Of a stretch of DNA of 64,000 bases, positions 1-11,041 are shown one piece after another. Numbering within the stretch: position 1 is the stretch's first letter; each line of letters opens with the position of its first letter. Under the pieces are notes generated by a model. The model was given only the letters and a program-made list of their open reading frames with translations, was not told where the DNA came from and made no database searches. The position numbers and the translations under genes are program-made. Origin of the DNA: Turritopsis dohrnii (Eukaryota > Cnidaria > Hydrozoa > Anthoathecata > Oceaniidae); NCBI GenBank assembly GCA_027922465.2, contig BQMF02000205.1, positions 434,001 to 498,000 of the forward strand. Reading direction: 5' to 3'.

Positions 1-403
1 CAAAAATATTTATATAGATCATTAATCAATAAAGAATAGGCTTCGGTTCAGTTGACACAAACAAACTTATTATACATAGCTGAGCTAATAATTAACTGTC
101 AACGAATTATGGTGCTAATAATCCATGCTAATCATTTATATTACATAAAATAATAAAACACTTGCTTTAAAGCAGCCACAATGTTTTCATTTCGCAAAAG
201 CAAAAGAAGAGACATAACTCGAAAAAATTGCTTTTCCTAGATTTTGAAGTCAGTTTTCAACAGATGTATTAAGTGAATTCAAAATTTCCTAATTAATACT
301 TCATTATTGCTATCAAAAGCTGCAACGATGTTTTCTAGCGAATCCATGTTGAACTGGGTCTAATTCGAAGGTCCCCACGGTCGTTTTGTGCAGATTTGGT
401 GAC

Positions 404-565
404 CATTCATTCAATAAAGTGTGTAAACCCATGGTTGTACCTTAGGCAAATTTTCTTCTGGTTCATTCATTTAAAGTGTGTAAACCCATGGCTCCTTAGG
501 CAAATTTTCTTCCAGTTCATTCATTAAAGTGTGTAAACCCGGGGCTCCTTAGGCAAATTTTCTTC
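404..565. repeat. Three-copy tandem repeat, 48-60 bp units
   Basis: Three consecutive units begin with CATTCATT at 404, 464 and 518. Each contains AAGTGTGTAAACCC and CTTAGGCAAATTTTCTTC. Units shorten from 60 to 54 to 48 bases by small deletions. No coding potential is seen. Confidence 0.85.
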
Positions 566-847
566 GCCTAAGGTGAGCGTTAGGCACTAGTCTGTGTTGT
601 CAATGTGACTATGAAAAGGCGTTCTCGGGGCAGAGATCACTACCTCTAAACTCAAGCTGTAAAAAACATTAATTTTTAACATCATGGCGCGCGCCGCGCC
701 TCGCCGGGAGAATAATAATCCTATTTGGGAAAGAAAGGATCGGGCGGATTGGATGCGGGAATCTTGATATTTTCGATTATTTTCTGATTATTGTAATACA
801 ATACCATTTTCATACAATTTTATGAAAAACATTATTTAACTGATTTT

Positions 848-892
848 GGGTTAGGCATTTGCCTAAGTTGCCTAACCCTGGATCCGCCCCTG
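848..892. repeat. Short inverted repeat ending in a hAT-like terminus
   Basis: GGGTTAGGCA (848-857) and TGCCTAACCC (869-878) form perfect 10-base arms. They are followed by CTGGATCCGCCCCTG, whose complement CAGGGGCGGATCCAG resembles the ends of non-autonomous hAT elements. I could not find a convincing opposite end; the GC-rich stretch near 685-760 is the only candidate. The hAT assignment is from memory of such termini. Confidence 0.35.
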
Positions 893-929
893 CTGTGATG
901 ATACAGGAAGATATAGATCAAACCAGTAA

Positions 930-1362
930 TTATACAACCACCAAGAAAAACAGACAGAAGCAGATGATAATGAAAACAATTCATTTGACGAAGAAGCGGA
1001 TTATAAAGAAATTTCAAATGTTTGGAATGAATATAATTACCTGAGATCACAAAATAATTACAGTGTTCCCCAAACCAACGCCTCTTTCTTCTTTCCAAAT
1101 AGTACATCTAACAATAGTTTAATAATCCAACCTAATACAGCATATATTTCCGCAATAGACAGTTCTGAAATTTCAGACATGTTGACATTACCAGGAACAC
1201 TTGTAGAAGAACATGAATTCAATCATGAAATATTCATTGAGGAAGTCAAAAAGTATCTCTGTCTTTGGATTACAAAGGTTAACTCGTCTAAGGAACAATC
1301 AAAGAAGAAACTTGGCTTGGCAAAATGTTTTGAAAGCAATGGATAACCCAACTATAAATTAA
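930..1362 (+). pseudogene. MADF-domain protein fragment (Harbinger-associated type)
   Basis: A frame is open from just after a stop at 927-929. It starts with an acidic, Asn-rich stretch without a usable ATG and runs into a MADF-like segment (IFIEEVKKYLCLW at about 1230-1275, then a Lys-rich turn). At about 1311 the match moves to another frame (AWQNVLKAMDN), so there is a one-base frameshift, and a TAA follows at 1360-1362. MADF domains are DNA-binding and are often encoded beside the transposase in PIF/Harbinger elements; a Harbinger transposase remnant begins only 430 bases downstream. That element has its own closed termini, so this fragment belongs to another copy. It is a broken exon-like remnant, not a working gene. 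Confidence 0.5.
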
Positions 1363-1795
1363 AAAGACAAGTGTGAGCATTGCATTTTATGGGATAATAA
1401 TTAAATACTTTCACCCCCTTAAAAATATAACATGGGTAAACAAAACAAACTAAAATCATTTCTTTTACCAAGGGATCTTATATGGCATAAATATTTAAAT
1501 TTCAATCAAGTTAGACTCTAACTTCAAAGAGTTAAAAGGTAGACATTATTGGAAGAATTAGATAAAATTGGATAGTACCTGAAGACAAAGTCAAAAAAAG
1601 TGCACGTTTTCAAATGACGTTTCAAAAAAAGACATTTCAAAGAGAAAGACAAACATTCCAGTTTTGTCGCACAAGATTTTTCAAGATGGGAAGATACAAA
1701 TTTGTTGTTGCTGCCAGAGGTTACCATTATACTATCGAAGATATTGGGAACCGTTTTTTGAAACCGTTACTTGAAACGTCACTTGAAAATGCTTA

Positions 1796-3259
1796 AGCCT
1801 GGTTCACATCTTGGACATAATCATTAACATAAGCGACATAGGCATGTGCAGTGGACATTTAGACATTACGACATAAGCATAGCATAAAGACATTCACATT
1901 GTGACATAAGAATAAAAGAAGTTTAAAAGAGAATTTTAAAATGGATGAAGAGGAGGAAGATATTCTTACGCTTCTAGCTTTGCTTTTAATGAAGAAAAAA
2001 AACAACACTGTTGTTATTATAAAAGGGAGAAGAAAAAATGGGTCAGAGATATTTTGAAAAACCGGGAAATAACTGGAGAATATCACAACTTAGTACAAGA
2101 ACTGCGTCTTGGAGACGAGAATTTTATATTAGGTACGTTGTCTGGCTTTTGGGTATGCTGCAAATAAGGTGCTTGTAAATAATGATGTCTTTATTTTTTA
2201 TGTTTAGCAGATATATGCGAATGTCGCCAGAATCATTCAGTTATTTGTTAAATGTTGTTGGTCCTCGCATGTACGATGTTTCGAAAGTGCATACCCGCGG
2301 CTGAGCAGTTGTGCTTAACGACCACTATTTAGCGTATGGAAATAGTCAACAGTCTATGTCATTCTTGTGCCGAATTGATAAGTCTGTGACGAACATTACA
2401 ATTTTTCGTTCGTGGATATTATAAGTTACGACTCTAATAACGATAGCGGTGTTTTTAGAAATTCAGAAATAGGGAAAAGGTTTTTCGCTGACGAGATGGA
2501 TCTTCCGTGTGCCGAACCAATAATTGCCAGCCGTTCACAAACAGAGGTACCGTACTTTTTAGTTGGTGATGAGGCGTTTCCATTACAACCTTGGCTACTG
2601 CGTCCTTTCTCTGGACAAGATCTTCCAGAAGAGCAAAGAAGTTTTAATTATGGACTATCGAGGGCGCGAAGAGTGATCAAAAGTACCTTTGGGATATTGG
2701 CTGCTCGTTGGAGAATTTTCTTAAGGCCGCTTCAAACCAGTGTAGAGGTGTCGCAATTAATTGTTCAGGCAGCTGTGGCGCTTCATGATTTCTTGTGGCA
2801 GACAAGTAGCGCATCTTATTGCCTGCAGGTTTTGTAGACAGCTACGATGACTCGGGGCGGCTAAAAGTTGATGAATGGCGCAGTATAGTTTCTTCTGATG
2901 GTTCCATAGGTTCACTTGAACCGTTGGGTGGCGTAAGAGGATCTCGACCTTCGAGAAATGCTGTTGAAGTGCGTAATGCTATGAAAACTTATGTCAACTC
3001 TTTTGAGGAATCAGTTCCATGGCAATGGGACCACGTATGAAGCAGAAGAGAAAGACTTTAAAAACTGCGAAAATGTTACTTGTCTTTATTTAACAAGTGC
3101 TAAAAACATGTAAATACAGTAACTATACATAAACGAATTTGTTTTACTTGAGTACGGTTGTGTATAATAAGAAAAATCCATTTAGATGGAAAACTTCTGT
3201 TCAGACGGGCTTTTTCTTATGCTTATGTTTATGCTTATGTCAGAAATGTGAACCAAGCT
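1796..3259 (+). mobile_element. PIF/Harbinger DNA transposon, complete but defective
   Basis: The left end reads AGCCTGGTTCACAT and the complement of the right end reads AGCTTGGTTCACAT. Inward similarity continues over GACATAA and AACATAAGC motifs. The element is flanked on both sides by TTA (1793-1795 and 3260-3262), the three-base target duplication expected for PIF/Harbinger. The body holds a decayed transposase. At 1464 bases it is shorter than autonomous copies because of an internal deletion. Confidence 0.88.
1941..3040 (+). pseudogene. PIF/Harbinger transposase (HARBI1-like), broken
   Basis: In order, the sequence encodes an acidic N-terminus from the ATG at 1941, then KKWVRDIL...GEYHNLVQELRL, then a candidate short intron (GT at 2133, AG near 2206). 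Next come YMRMSPESFSYLL and GNSQQSMSF, and from about 2415 the DDE half with DSGVFRNSEIG, GDEAFPLQPWLLRPF, LSRARRVIK and the C-terminal PAGFVDS...VPWQW. About 100 residues, including the first catalytic Asp (usually in GAIDG), are missing near 2400. The usual catalytic Glu in RARRVIE is Lys. There are frameshifts near 2030 and 2820 and a stop near 2303. The family cuts and pastes DNA with a partner Myb/MADF protein; this copy cannot act. Confidence 0.85.
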
Positions 3260-3262
3260 TTA

Positions 3263-4160
3263 GTTTAAAACAACATTTTACAATTTCCGCTAGGACTTCC
3301 TATTCTAAAACTGTCGAACTTTGTATACTTTATATTTTATTTTACTTTATTTAATTATATGCAGGACAGACATTGATAGCAGTTTGTAACTGAAGTTTTT
3401 ATCCTGTAAATATGTTCTCATAACAAACAAACAAGCAAACAAACAAACCGTCCGAAAGAAAACAAAAAGCTTGATTGCTTCCATGAGCCTGATAGGCCCT
3501 TTGATCGTTTTGCTATTAAAACAGTAACAAAAAAATGAAGATATTATAGGGCATTTACCAATGGAAATTTCAAGCGTAAAAAAATACCTTTTAGATAGCG
3601 GTATTACTATGCAAACTAACTTCGGACCATTATAGGCGTTCACCTCTGGTACAAGGAGGTTTAGACACTGAGGTATGAAGTCACCTTTACATCATGATCG
3701 TCCATCGTCCAGTCAAAGCTGTCAACCCGTTATTTAGATTTAGTAAAAGATCTTTACACTAAGCTTGTGGAAGATAGGGCAGTTGGTAGTTTATTTAAAT
3801 GTGTGATGACACCGATAGTAAAAAGAGAAACATAAAAACAACAGAAGGGAGAGAAAATCGTGACATCAAGGAAATGTTCAACTCTGGAAAGAAAAAGAAG
3901 ACACCAAAAGTTATTGAAATTGATGAATGATTAAGAAAATTCGTAAATAATTGTACTCTAATATGCTTCAACTAATTTTAATTATTTCGCGGGGTAAAAC
4001 TTTCGCGTTTCTTCAATAGAATAAATTTTGAGGAACAAATTTTCGCGAAAAAACCTAAAAACGCTTTTAAAAAAAGTTTTTGCTCCTAAAGTAATACATG
4101 GTTCTAAGAAAAAGTGGTTTTAAGAGGCGAAGTCATGTAGCAAGACATAGAAGACGGTTG
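3263..4160. other. Intergenic, no gene seen
   Basis: AT-rich spacer between the Harbinger element and the 3' end of the fucosyltransferase gene. A stretch at about 3980-4080 is rich in TTTCGCG and AATTTTCGCG words, resembling the small TTCGCG-type repeats seen elsewhere in the window. No open frame with family resemblance was found. Confidence 0.5.
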
Positions 4161-5669
4161 TCAGGAATAAAAATAATAACTCGGATTTCCTGGCCAATCG
4201 ACCATATCCTTACGGTAAATATAACCGGTCTCATCACTATCGTCATGGTAACGTACTACTAATATAATATCAGCTGGTGACTTTTTCAGTTTATGCAATC
4301 GAAGCAACTTGTCTTTCTTCTTGTTTTTCAGCCTCGTTTTCAGTTTTAGTTTTTTCTTTAGTTTTTTTAAACCTGTTGTCTTGAAAAGTTGTCCAGGTTT
4401 ATATTGAAGTAGTGGTTCACCTTTGGAAGTCAGCTTCTTGTTATTAGACGCTATAGGCACATAGAATTTACTCATTCGTTTCTCATACCAATAACCCCAC
4501 CATTTGTATGCAAAATATTTCTCGTTGTCAACAGCAACCATGCTATCTTTCAAATCGTAAGGATACACGGTGCGCTTTAATAAGTTAACCAGCCTTCCAA
4601 TGTTGGATGTGTATGTACAGACTGTGTAATTTGAGAAAACTAAGAAATAAATATCCATCAAAATAGAGCTGATTACTTGTGGTGGGAAAATGGTATGGTT
4701 AAGATACGTCTTGGCGCCTTTAAGACGAAAACCTGTCGGTAATGTCAGAAGTTCGTAAGATTCCGGAAGCAGTTTTTGGATTTTATCTTCGATTTCTTGA
4801 TCGTCGCTAGCTATATAAATTCTTTTCTTTTTTAAATCTGCATAATTTTTGTTGAAGTATTGGGTAGCTTTTTGTACGAAAAACTTCTCTTCGATGTACT
4901 TTGCTTCCCGTATTAGTTTGTCGCCATGACGAATATGCATCGATACCATCGGAAAATCCCGATGAATCTTTTTCGCTATATTTTCGTAACGACTTTTAAA
5001 TTTTTGGTTAGGCCTCATCAGCAAGTAGCCGAGAAATTGAGAAGCGAACCACATTTTGGGATCGTCAACATTCAATGCAAGCAGTTCATCTTCAATTTGC
5101 TTGGGTATAGTTCCCGGAATATATCTCGGTGCCGGAAAAATGTTACTCGGTGAGTAATCAATGACTTGATACGTGTTGTTGATGTCGTAGCCATTTTCCA
5201 AATAGCAGTCAATCTGGTGAGCGTCGCATCTGTTTTTTATTTTGTTTAATCTCTCTCTAACGTGGCCACACCGTTTTGACTCTGGCAACAGCCATCGGCT
5301 CAATCCACCAAAACGTTCGTATTCCGGTTGTTTTATAAAAAACATTCGACCTAACCCATACGCTACTTGTATACATACACCATATCTATGCACCATAGAG
5401 CCAAAACCTGCAAAATTTCTGTTTGGTCCACAATGTAGAATTTTTTTTCGTTCACAATCCCCGTCTTCTTGTAAGTGGTCGATCTGCCGCCATATTTTCT
5501 GTTGTACGCGATGTAAACATTCTTCTCTGGAATATTGCTGTGTAATGGCCTCTTTGCTTGACAAACTCTTTTTGAATGGTGGCAAGTAAATCATAACATA
5601 TGAAAGACAGAGAAGAAGACCAAGTAAAGCTACGACTGCATGCTTCGTATATATCGTCATTTTCTTCAC
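4161..5669 (-). CDS. FUT8-like: Alpha-1,6-fucosyltransferase-like protein (GT23), complete
   Basis: Intronless 502-residue frame. Residues 10-31 form a single hydrophobic segment with a short Lys-containing N-terminus, as in a type II Golgi enzyme. The catalytic domain follows: GPNRNFAGFG (81-90), a Cys-rich loop, HIRHGDK (245-251), ASDDQEIED (287-295) and DIYFLVFSNYTVCTYTSNIGR (339-359, split here only for reading). These correspond to FUT8 motifs that bind GDP-fucose; FUT8 adds core fucose to N-glycans. The usual HVRRTDK is HIRHGDK, a form nearer to bacterial NodZ. Residues 431-463 are an unusual Lys/Leu-rich linker, and 464-500 match the C-terminal SH3-like domain. It is shorter than human FUT8 (575 residues). 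A close paralogue lies at 62844. Substrate and activity are inferred. Confidence 0.9.
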   Translation of the reverse strand: MKKMTIYTKHAVVALLGLLLCLSYVMIYLPPFKKSLSSKEAITQQYSREECLHRVQQKIWRQIDHLQEDGDCERKKILHCGPNRNFAGFGSMVHRYGVCIQVAYGLGRMFFIKQPEYERFGGLSRWLLPESKRCGHVRERLNKIKNRCDAHQIDCYLENGYDINNTYQVIDYSPSNIFPAPRYIPGTIPKQIEDELLALNVDDPKMWFASQFLGYLLMRPNQKFKSRYENIAKKIHRDFPMVSMHIRHGDKLIREAKYIEEKFFVQKATQYFNKNYADLKKKRIYIASDDQEIEDKIQKLLPESYELLTLPTGFRLKGAKTYLNHTIFPPQVISSILMDIYFLVFSNYTVCTYTSNIGRLVNLLKRTVYPYDLKDSMVAVDNEKYFAYKWWGYWYEKRMSKFYVPIASNNKKLTSKGEPLLQYKPGQLFKTTGLKKLKKKLKLKTRLKNKKKDKLLRLHKLKKSPADIILVVRYHDDSDETGYIYRKDMVDWPGNPSYYFYS

Positions 5670-8256
5670 AAAAATGGCCCTTTCTTCGTCATCTTTTTAG
5701 TATTTTTCTACTAAAGTTTAGCATTTCACTGAAAGATATATGATAATAATAAGTTTCTCTAACGAAAGTATTTTTTCTATCATCAAAACAACCATTCTCA
5801 AATTTAATGTTTGAAAACTAATGTGATAAGGAGCACTCCACCGTTGATGCTAGAACGATATGGTGGTTTAACAACTTTCCAAACACAGGCTGTATTTTTG
5901 ATGAAAAATTAGCTTTTAACACTTCATCACAGCACATCTAAAATAACATTTAAATCATAGCGTTGTGAAATCTATAATGATGGTTTAAACGAGGGTAAGA
6001 ACTCCGTGGAGAAGAGGGAGTGTTACTGAAAGTAATTAATATTGTGTTGTTTTTTTTGAATGAAAGAAAATTTTCTTCCTCTCGATTAAAAAAGTTGAAA
6101 CAAAACAAAACACATTGGAAACATGGAAATACTATCGATTTGACTTCGTAATTTCTTTCATAAATTTTCAAATTTACATCCTAGATTTTTCCTATGCACA
6201 ATATTGTCAAAAACCCACATCGAAAAAAAAGTTACACGATGATATTTATTAAAAATTTAAAATCGTATTCAAAAATGTTGTATCATAGCTTCGTTTTTCA
6301 AAGAAATCGTGTTGTTTTTTTTACTAAAAATTATAACTTATTTAACGGCCAACCATTTGCCTTGTCTAATCTCAGGGTCCAAAGTCGAACGTATATAACT
6401 GTTGAAGACCATAAAAGCTGAAGTCGACCACTCTAATTCAAGAAATCAGATGATTATAGTTCGTCAAAGTATAAATACGTGAATATCAACTATTGGGCTG
6501 TTAGTTAAGATGCAATATGGCCGTATCTGTAGCTAAAAACTTCAATGAGTATACAAGGTCAAATGTTGAAGAGGCGCGATATTTTCGATACCTAGGCAGG
6601 TGACGTCATTTCATTTTGTCCAAGATGTGGTTGATAATTTGTTTGCAATGAAGAGGATGGATTGAAAGATCCACGAAACCAAAATAATAAATCATGATGC
6701 TCCACGCAAGCACGACGATTACTAGCAGCTTGTATATGCTTCGGAAAGTCACAAAACCATTTGAATCACTATGAAAACAATAGTAGAATTAACCTTTTAT
6801 AGCCTCATCCATAGCATTATTGTTTTATCAACAAAAACAAAACAATTTTTTTTCTGTATTTTACACGTTCATTAAAAAGTTTTTACAAAACCTTTCATAA
6901 CAACACTGAATTAAATCGATTATTTCCCTCAACCTTTTAGTTATCAATAAATTAGTGTTTTCTGAATTTAAAGTAGATTGGATGTACTTTCTTCTGATGG
7001 ACATTCATGTAATATTTGCATAAATATTGTTGAAAAGATATTGAAGGATGAAAAATGAGCATACAATGTCCAACTATTGTGAGAGCCCATTAGAATCCTA
7101 AGTATTTCGTGAGTTCTCTGAAGTCTGTCTTTATACAACAAGAACAACAAGAACAAGAACAACAATAAACAAAACAAACAAAGCAACCTCTACCCCAAGC
7201 CTTCTTGGGTCTTGGAGATAGACAAAGAATCCGTCAATCCGTCTGTCAATCTAAAACTTCTTAGTTAACTGACTTATTCTTCGTTAACTGACTTGTTTTG
7301 GCCTCATTAGGGACGATATTAAGAATTCGATGAACTTATGAACTCATTAATTTTTCTGTGTACATAAAAGCTGAAAAAGGTTTGATACGAAATGGAACGT
7401 TTTTTCCAAACGTCAGCATTTTTGAGAGGTACAATCTTTTTTCCCGAAAATTTGACTGTTTCAATGAGAAATTCTTGGGATATTTGGAATTCCGACTCTG
7501 AATCTAACAAAATATTTTTATGACAATCACAGAAAATAGAAATTTTACCTAGGGTAAATCCGCGCTAACGAATGCCTTTTGTTGCTGTGCCAATTGAAAG
7601 GTGCTACAACATCTGGAAAATTGAATAAAACCTGTTCTGTAAATTACTTTGTCATTTTTGATAATGTAATTCATGCTGCGAGAAGAAAAATTGAAATAAA
7701 TGAATAAATTCAATAACGAACAACTTCATGAACCTCTCTTCATGTACAAACGAAATGTATATTGTTTAGATTTCGCTAAAATAGTCAAACCTTTTCGTTA
7801 GCTACCAATGGGAAATTGTCAATCAGATGATTTCGAAATCCAACCGACCATAACGCTATCTTGCGTAATAGAATACAAGATACTTCAAAGTTTGGATGTT
7901 ATATTTTGAGAATAGCTAACCCTGAGCACGCTAGTATAAACCTCGCGTGTTTCATACATTGATTACACAAACAAGTGGCAAGAACTTAGTCTTTATCAAT
8001 ACCATATTACTAACATAGAAGAGTATTTTTGAAGATGAGTTTTTCATAATGAAGAATATTGAGTCTCGACCGAAATTTCACAGGCAAGAAACCCTGGGTA
8101 CGAGGTTGCGAAGTAGCTAGATTGAAGAAAAATGAAAATGCTTCCAAATTTGTAATAACATTGCAAAGTCGTACCTTTTCATAGCAACTGATACCATTAT
8201 GGATAGCCATATCACAACTACTATCAGACCTGCAATCTCTCTAAAGGCAGGACAAA
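5670..8256. other. Intergenic, no gene seen
   Basis: AT-rich sequence upstream of the fucosyltransferase gene. It contains low-complexity AACAAG/AACAAC runs near 7130-7180 but no recognisable coding domain, tRNA, or clear transposon end. It may hold the promoter of the minus-strand fucosyltransferase, but no specific element can be supported. Confidence 0.5.
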
Positions 8257-8261
8257 AGTTT

Positions 8262-8383
8262 CCCAGTGGGCAGAATTGTAAAAAAAGGCACTGCGATGAA
8301 GAGCATTTTTATTGAAATAGTGTGCATACTTCTTTAGAAAGGCACTCCTTCGCAGTGATTTCTCAACAAAATTGCCCACTGGG
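8262..8383. mobile_element. Small palindromic element, copy 1 of 3
   Basis: About 120 bases bounded by CCCAGTGGGCA and its complement TGCCCACTGGG. Inside, CACTGCG...CGCAGTG forms a second pair of arms around a shared core, GAAGAGCATTTTTATTG and AAATAGTGTG. Related copies lie at 9186 (inverted) and 9847. It looks like a non-autonomous DNA transposon (MITE); the superfamily is not identified. Confidence 0.7.
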
Positions 8384-8570
8384 GAGATAAAAGATAAATA
8401 AAAATGTGATCATCATACCTTCCTTCCTCGCTATTCAAAAAATTAAGGTCATCTTTCAGAACAGCACTGTAGGACCAAGTCGTATAAACCAGAAAGGCTA
8501 AGTAACAACATAACTGCAAGATCAGCACAACAGAAAAGATTCGTTTTTCTGGATAAAAGGAGAATACAGT

Positions 8571-8622
<52 letters not shown>
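8571..8622. repeat. (ATCA)n microsatellite
   Basis: Uninterrupted CAAT/ATCA tetranucleotide repeat of about 13 units. Confidence 0.95.
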
Positions 8623-8624
<2 letters not shown>

Positions 8625-9185
8625 TTGCTTCATTCAACTAGCTAAGAGACGTTTAAAGAAATAAATTCGAATAGAGATAATTTAATTAGAAATTTTATTA
8701 AATCCATCTTTTTTCTTCAATCTCTGTTATCGACAAGGCAAACCCTGTCAAGCTTGGTACTAACTGTCCTTTTGCTGACAAAATGACGGGGGAAAATGAT
8801 AACCTGTTCAAATATTTTACCTAATAAACGAGTCAACAGATCACTCTAATAACCTGATGTGTATTGGAGTGCATGTTACATCATCACATTATAAATGTTT
8901 CATTTGTTTTGTTGCTTTTTTCACTGAACTTACTTCAGATTGAAGTCTATAAGTTCCATGGAATGATTCAAAAAAAGTTACATCAACACGAGGAAATGAT
9001 TACCGTGTAACATGGGCTTAACTGCTGCTGCAACACAAGAGCAAGCCATAATACCGTATACACACTAAGATAAAATATTCAGATTAATACCGTCGGAAAT
9101 TGCATGATGACATTATCAAACTTGGTCGATGCCTTTAGTTGATAACTGTCAAGATTTTGCTGTACATTGTTTTTTAAACACCTTT

Positions 9186-9306
9186 CCCATCAGGCACATT
9201 AGTTGAAAAATCACTGCGGAGGACTACATTTCGTTAGAAGTATGTACATTATTTCAATGAAAATGCTCTTCCTCGCAGTGATTTTTGAAATTTTTGCCGA
9301 CTTGGG
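9186..9306. mobile_element. Small palindromic element, copy 2 of 3 (inverted)
   Basis: Same family as 8262-8383 in the opposite orientation: the core reads CAATGAAAATGCTCTTCC and lies between CACTGCGGAGG and CCTCGCAGTG arms. The outer ends, CCCATCAGGCA and TGCCGACTTGGG, are more diverged. Confidence 0.65.
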
Positions 9307-9343
9307 TTGTAAGACTTTTCAGTAGGTTTGGCAGTATATATGG

Positions 9344-9534
9344 TTAAAGGGCGGTCTCCACTCATCGCGCTAATTTTTCCAAAACATGACGTAATCTCTT
9401 GAATGCGAGAGATCGCCTGCAAAGTTGAGTTTCGTTCTACTTTTTTTCCAAGTCGTGCGATTATTACGTCAGCACGGACCAGTAAGATTAAATAACAAAA
9501 AATGTAGCGCGATGCGCGCGATGAGTGGCCTTAA
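9344..9534. mobile_element. Inverted-repeat element with GCGCGATGAGTGG ends
   Basis: The arms CCACTCATCGCGC (9358-9370) and GCGCGATGAGTGG (9516-9528) are perfect complements. Outside them, TTAAAGGGC and GGCCTTAA continue the similarity and suggest a TTAA-type or TTA target. About 190 bases, no coding capacity: a MITE-like element. Confidence 0.65.
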
Positions 9535-9846
9535 CATACGTAAATTTTATGGCGAAGAGATAATGGGAGTAGTCTCGCAATACATGAAGTACGTGACTTC
9601 TTATATGACGTACTTACCATCCACAAAACAGGGTCAGGATCGTTTACCTGAAATAAAGTTTTTAAAAAAAATGATTTTTAAATTCATAGTAGGTTTTCAA
9701 ACTTCGCAATTATTAAAAGAATTTTGACTGTTCCTAGAACTCAACCTCGAGCCTAGGTCTCATGTATGTACGTCGTCAATCTTGGTTGCTCAAAACAAAA
9801 GTCTTATCTTCCAATCATAATTGCCATTGCAGAAATAACGACATCC

Positions 9847-9967
9847 TCTAAAGTGGGCAAAATCGTTGAAAAGCCGCTGCAACGAAGAGCATTTTTATTG
9901 AAATAGTGTGTATATTTCCATAGAAGTGCACCCCTTCGCAGTGATTTTCAAAAAATTTTCCCACTGG
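9847..9967. mobile_element. Small palindromic element, copy 3 of 3
   Basis: Same orientation and core as the copy at 8262: GAAGAGCATTTTTATTG, then AAATAGTGTGTATA, then CCTTCGCAGTGATTTTC and TTCCCACTGG. The left inner arm has drifted to CGCTGCAACG. Confidence 0.65.
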
Positions 9968-11027
9968 ACACAGAACGAAGAGTTGTCCCTTGACAACACC
10001 GTTAATTGTAAGCCTTACTATGTAAAAGTGTTTACCTGTAAAACTGTCGCAACGATGAAAAATAAACCCATCGACATGTTTAATATTCTCCAAATCATCA
10101 TGCAGATTTTCGCTCGTTTTTGTTGTCCGTTATCCATGGTAACTGCTAAGCAGTGATTTCCTTTCCTTGCAATCCTTCCTAGATATGAAAATTTGTTGTC
10201 ATTAAAGTCAGTGAGTCAACTAACTGAGACACATAATTTCATTCTGGAAGGCAACGCGCGTTCAAAAATAAGCAACAATATGTAAAAAATATCAGATGTA
10301 CTTCTTACATAACAGTGACAGTGAGGTTATTATTAATTCATTATTTTTTTTCACGTTGATTTGATAGAATACACAGTTTGTTTTTAAAAGTATGAATGGT
10401 CACATCGCTATGATAACATACTATAACTTAAGGCGATCATAAACAAAGAAATCGGATTATTGAAAGACGCTTGATTTTAAGTTAGGATCTCTTGTAACAA
10501 AGTACATCGATATATTTAGTTTCGAAAGAAAATAATGATAAAGAACTGAACATACTATCTCCAGTAAACGTTTGCTTGAACTATTCATTAGAAAATGTTC
10601 ACGATTCATATAGACAGCATTCACGGAAAGATCTTGAGTAAATAAAGCACTATTTAGTTGAGACAGCTATAAAAACAATATCGTGTATTTTAACACTTCT
10701 TTGTGGTGGTAAGAAACCTTAGAAAGAAAACGAATTTATTTACGCAGTGTGAACGGACCTTTGTCACAAATTTTCCTTTGATCTGATTGGATAAATAGAA
10801 AACTCGAATGGAACATTTCAAGCACCTTCAAACACCGAAATTTGTGCCGTTAGGATTATGTCAACTCATAAAACTCTTTTTTGAACGTAGCAGAGAAAAT
10901 ATGATCCTACCTTTCGGACATATTTCAGAAATAAAGTTCCATGCAAAGTTTTCATATTTTCCGCAAAGTAGGCTAGAACTTATAGAAAAACATGACCGAA
11001 AAGATAGCAAACGAAAAGTAAACAAGA
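9968..11027. other. Intergenic, no gene seen
   Basis: AT-rich sequence with no recognisable coding domain. It leads into the first hairpin of the long repeat family at 11028. Confidence 0.45.
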
Positions 11028-11041
11028 TGCCTTAACAGGCA
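11028..11041 (+). repeat. Hairpin TGCCT-TAAC-AGGCA
   Basis: First member of the short-hairpin family. It is preceded by AAACAAGA and followed by AAAGGATTTCTGC, the same context as the TGCCC-TACC-GGGCA hairpins further right. The outer stem pair C:G has become T:A on both sides. Confidence 0.6.

Noticed and set aside
5242..5589. Plus-strand frame opposite the fucosyltransferase (and its mirror at 63038-63232)
   Set aside because: It is the antisense shadow of a well-supported GT23 gene. The same shadow appears opposite the paralogue, as expected.
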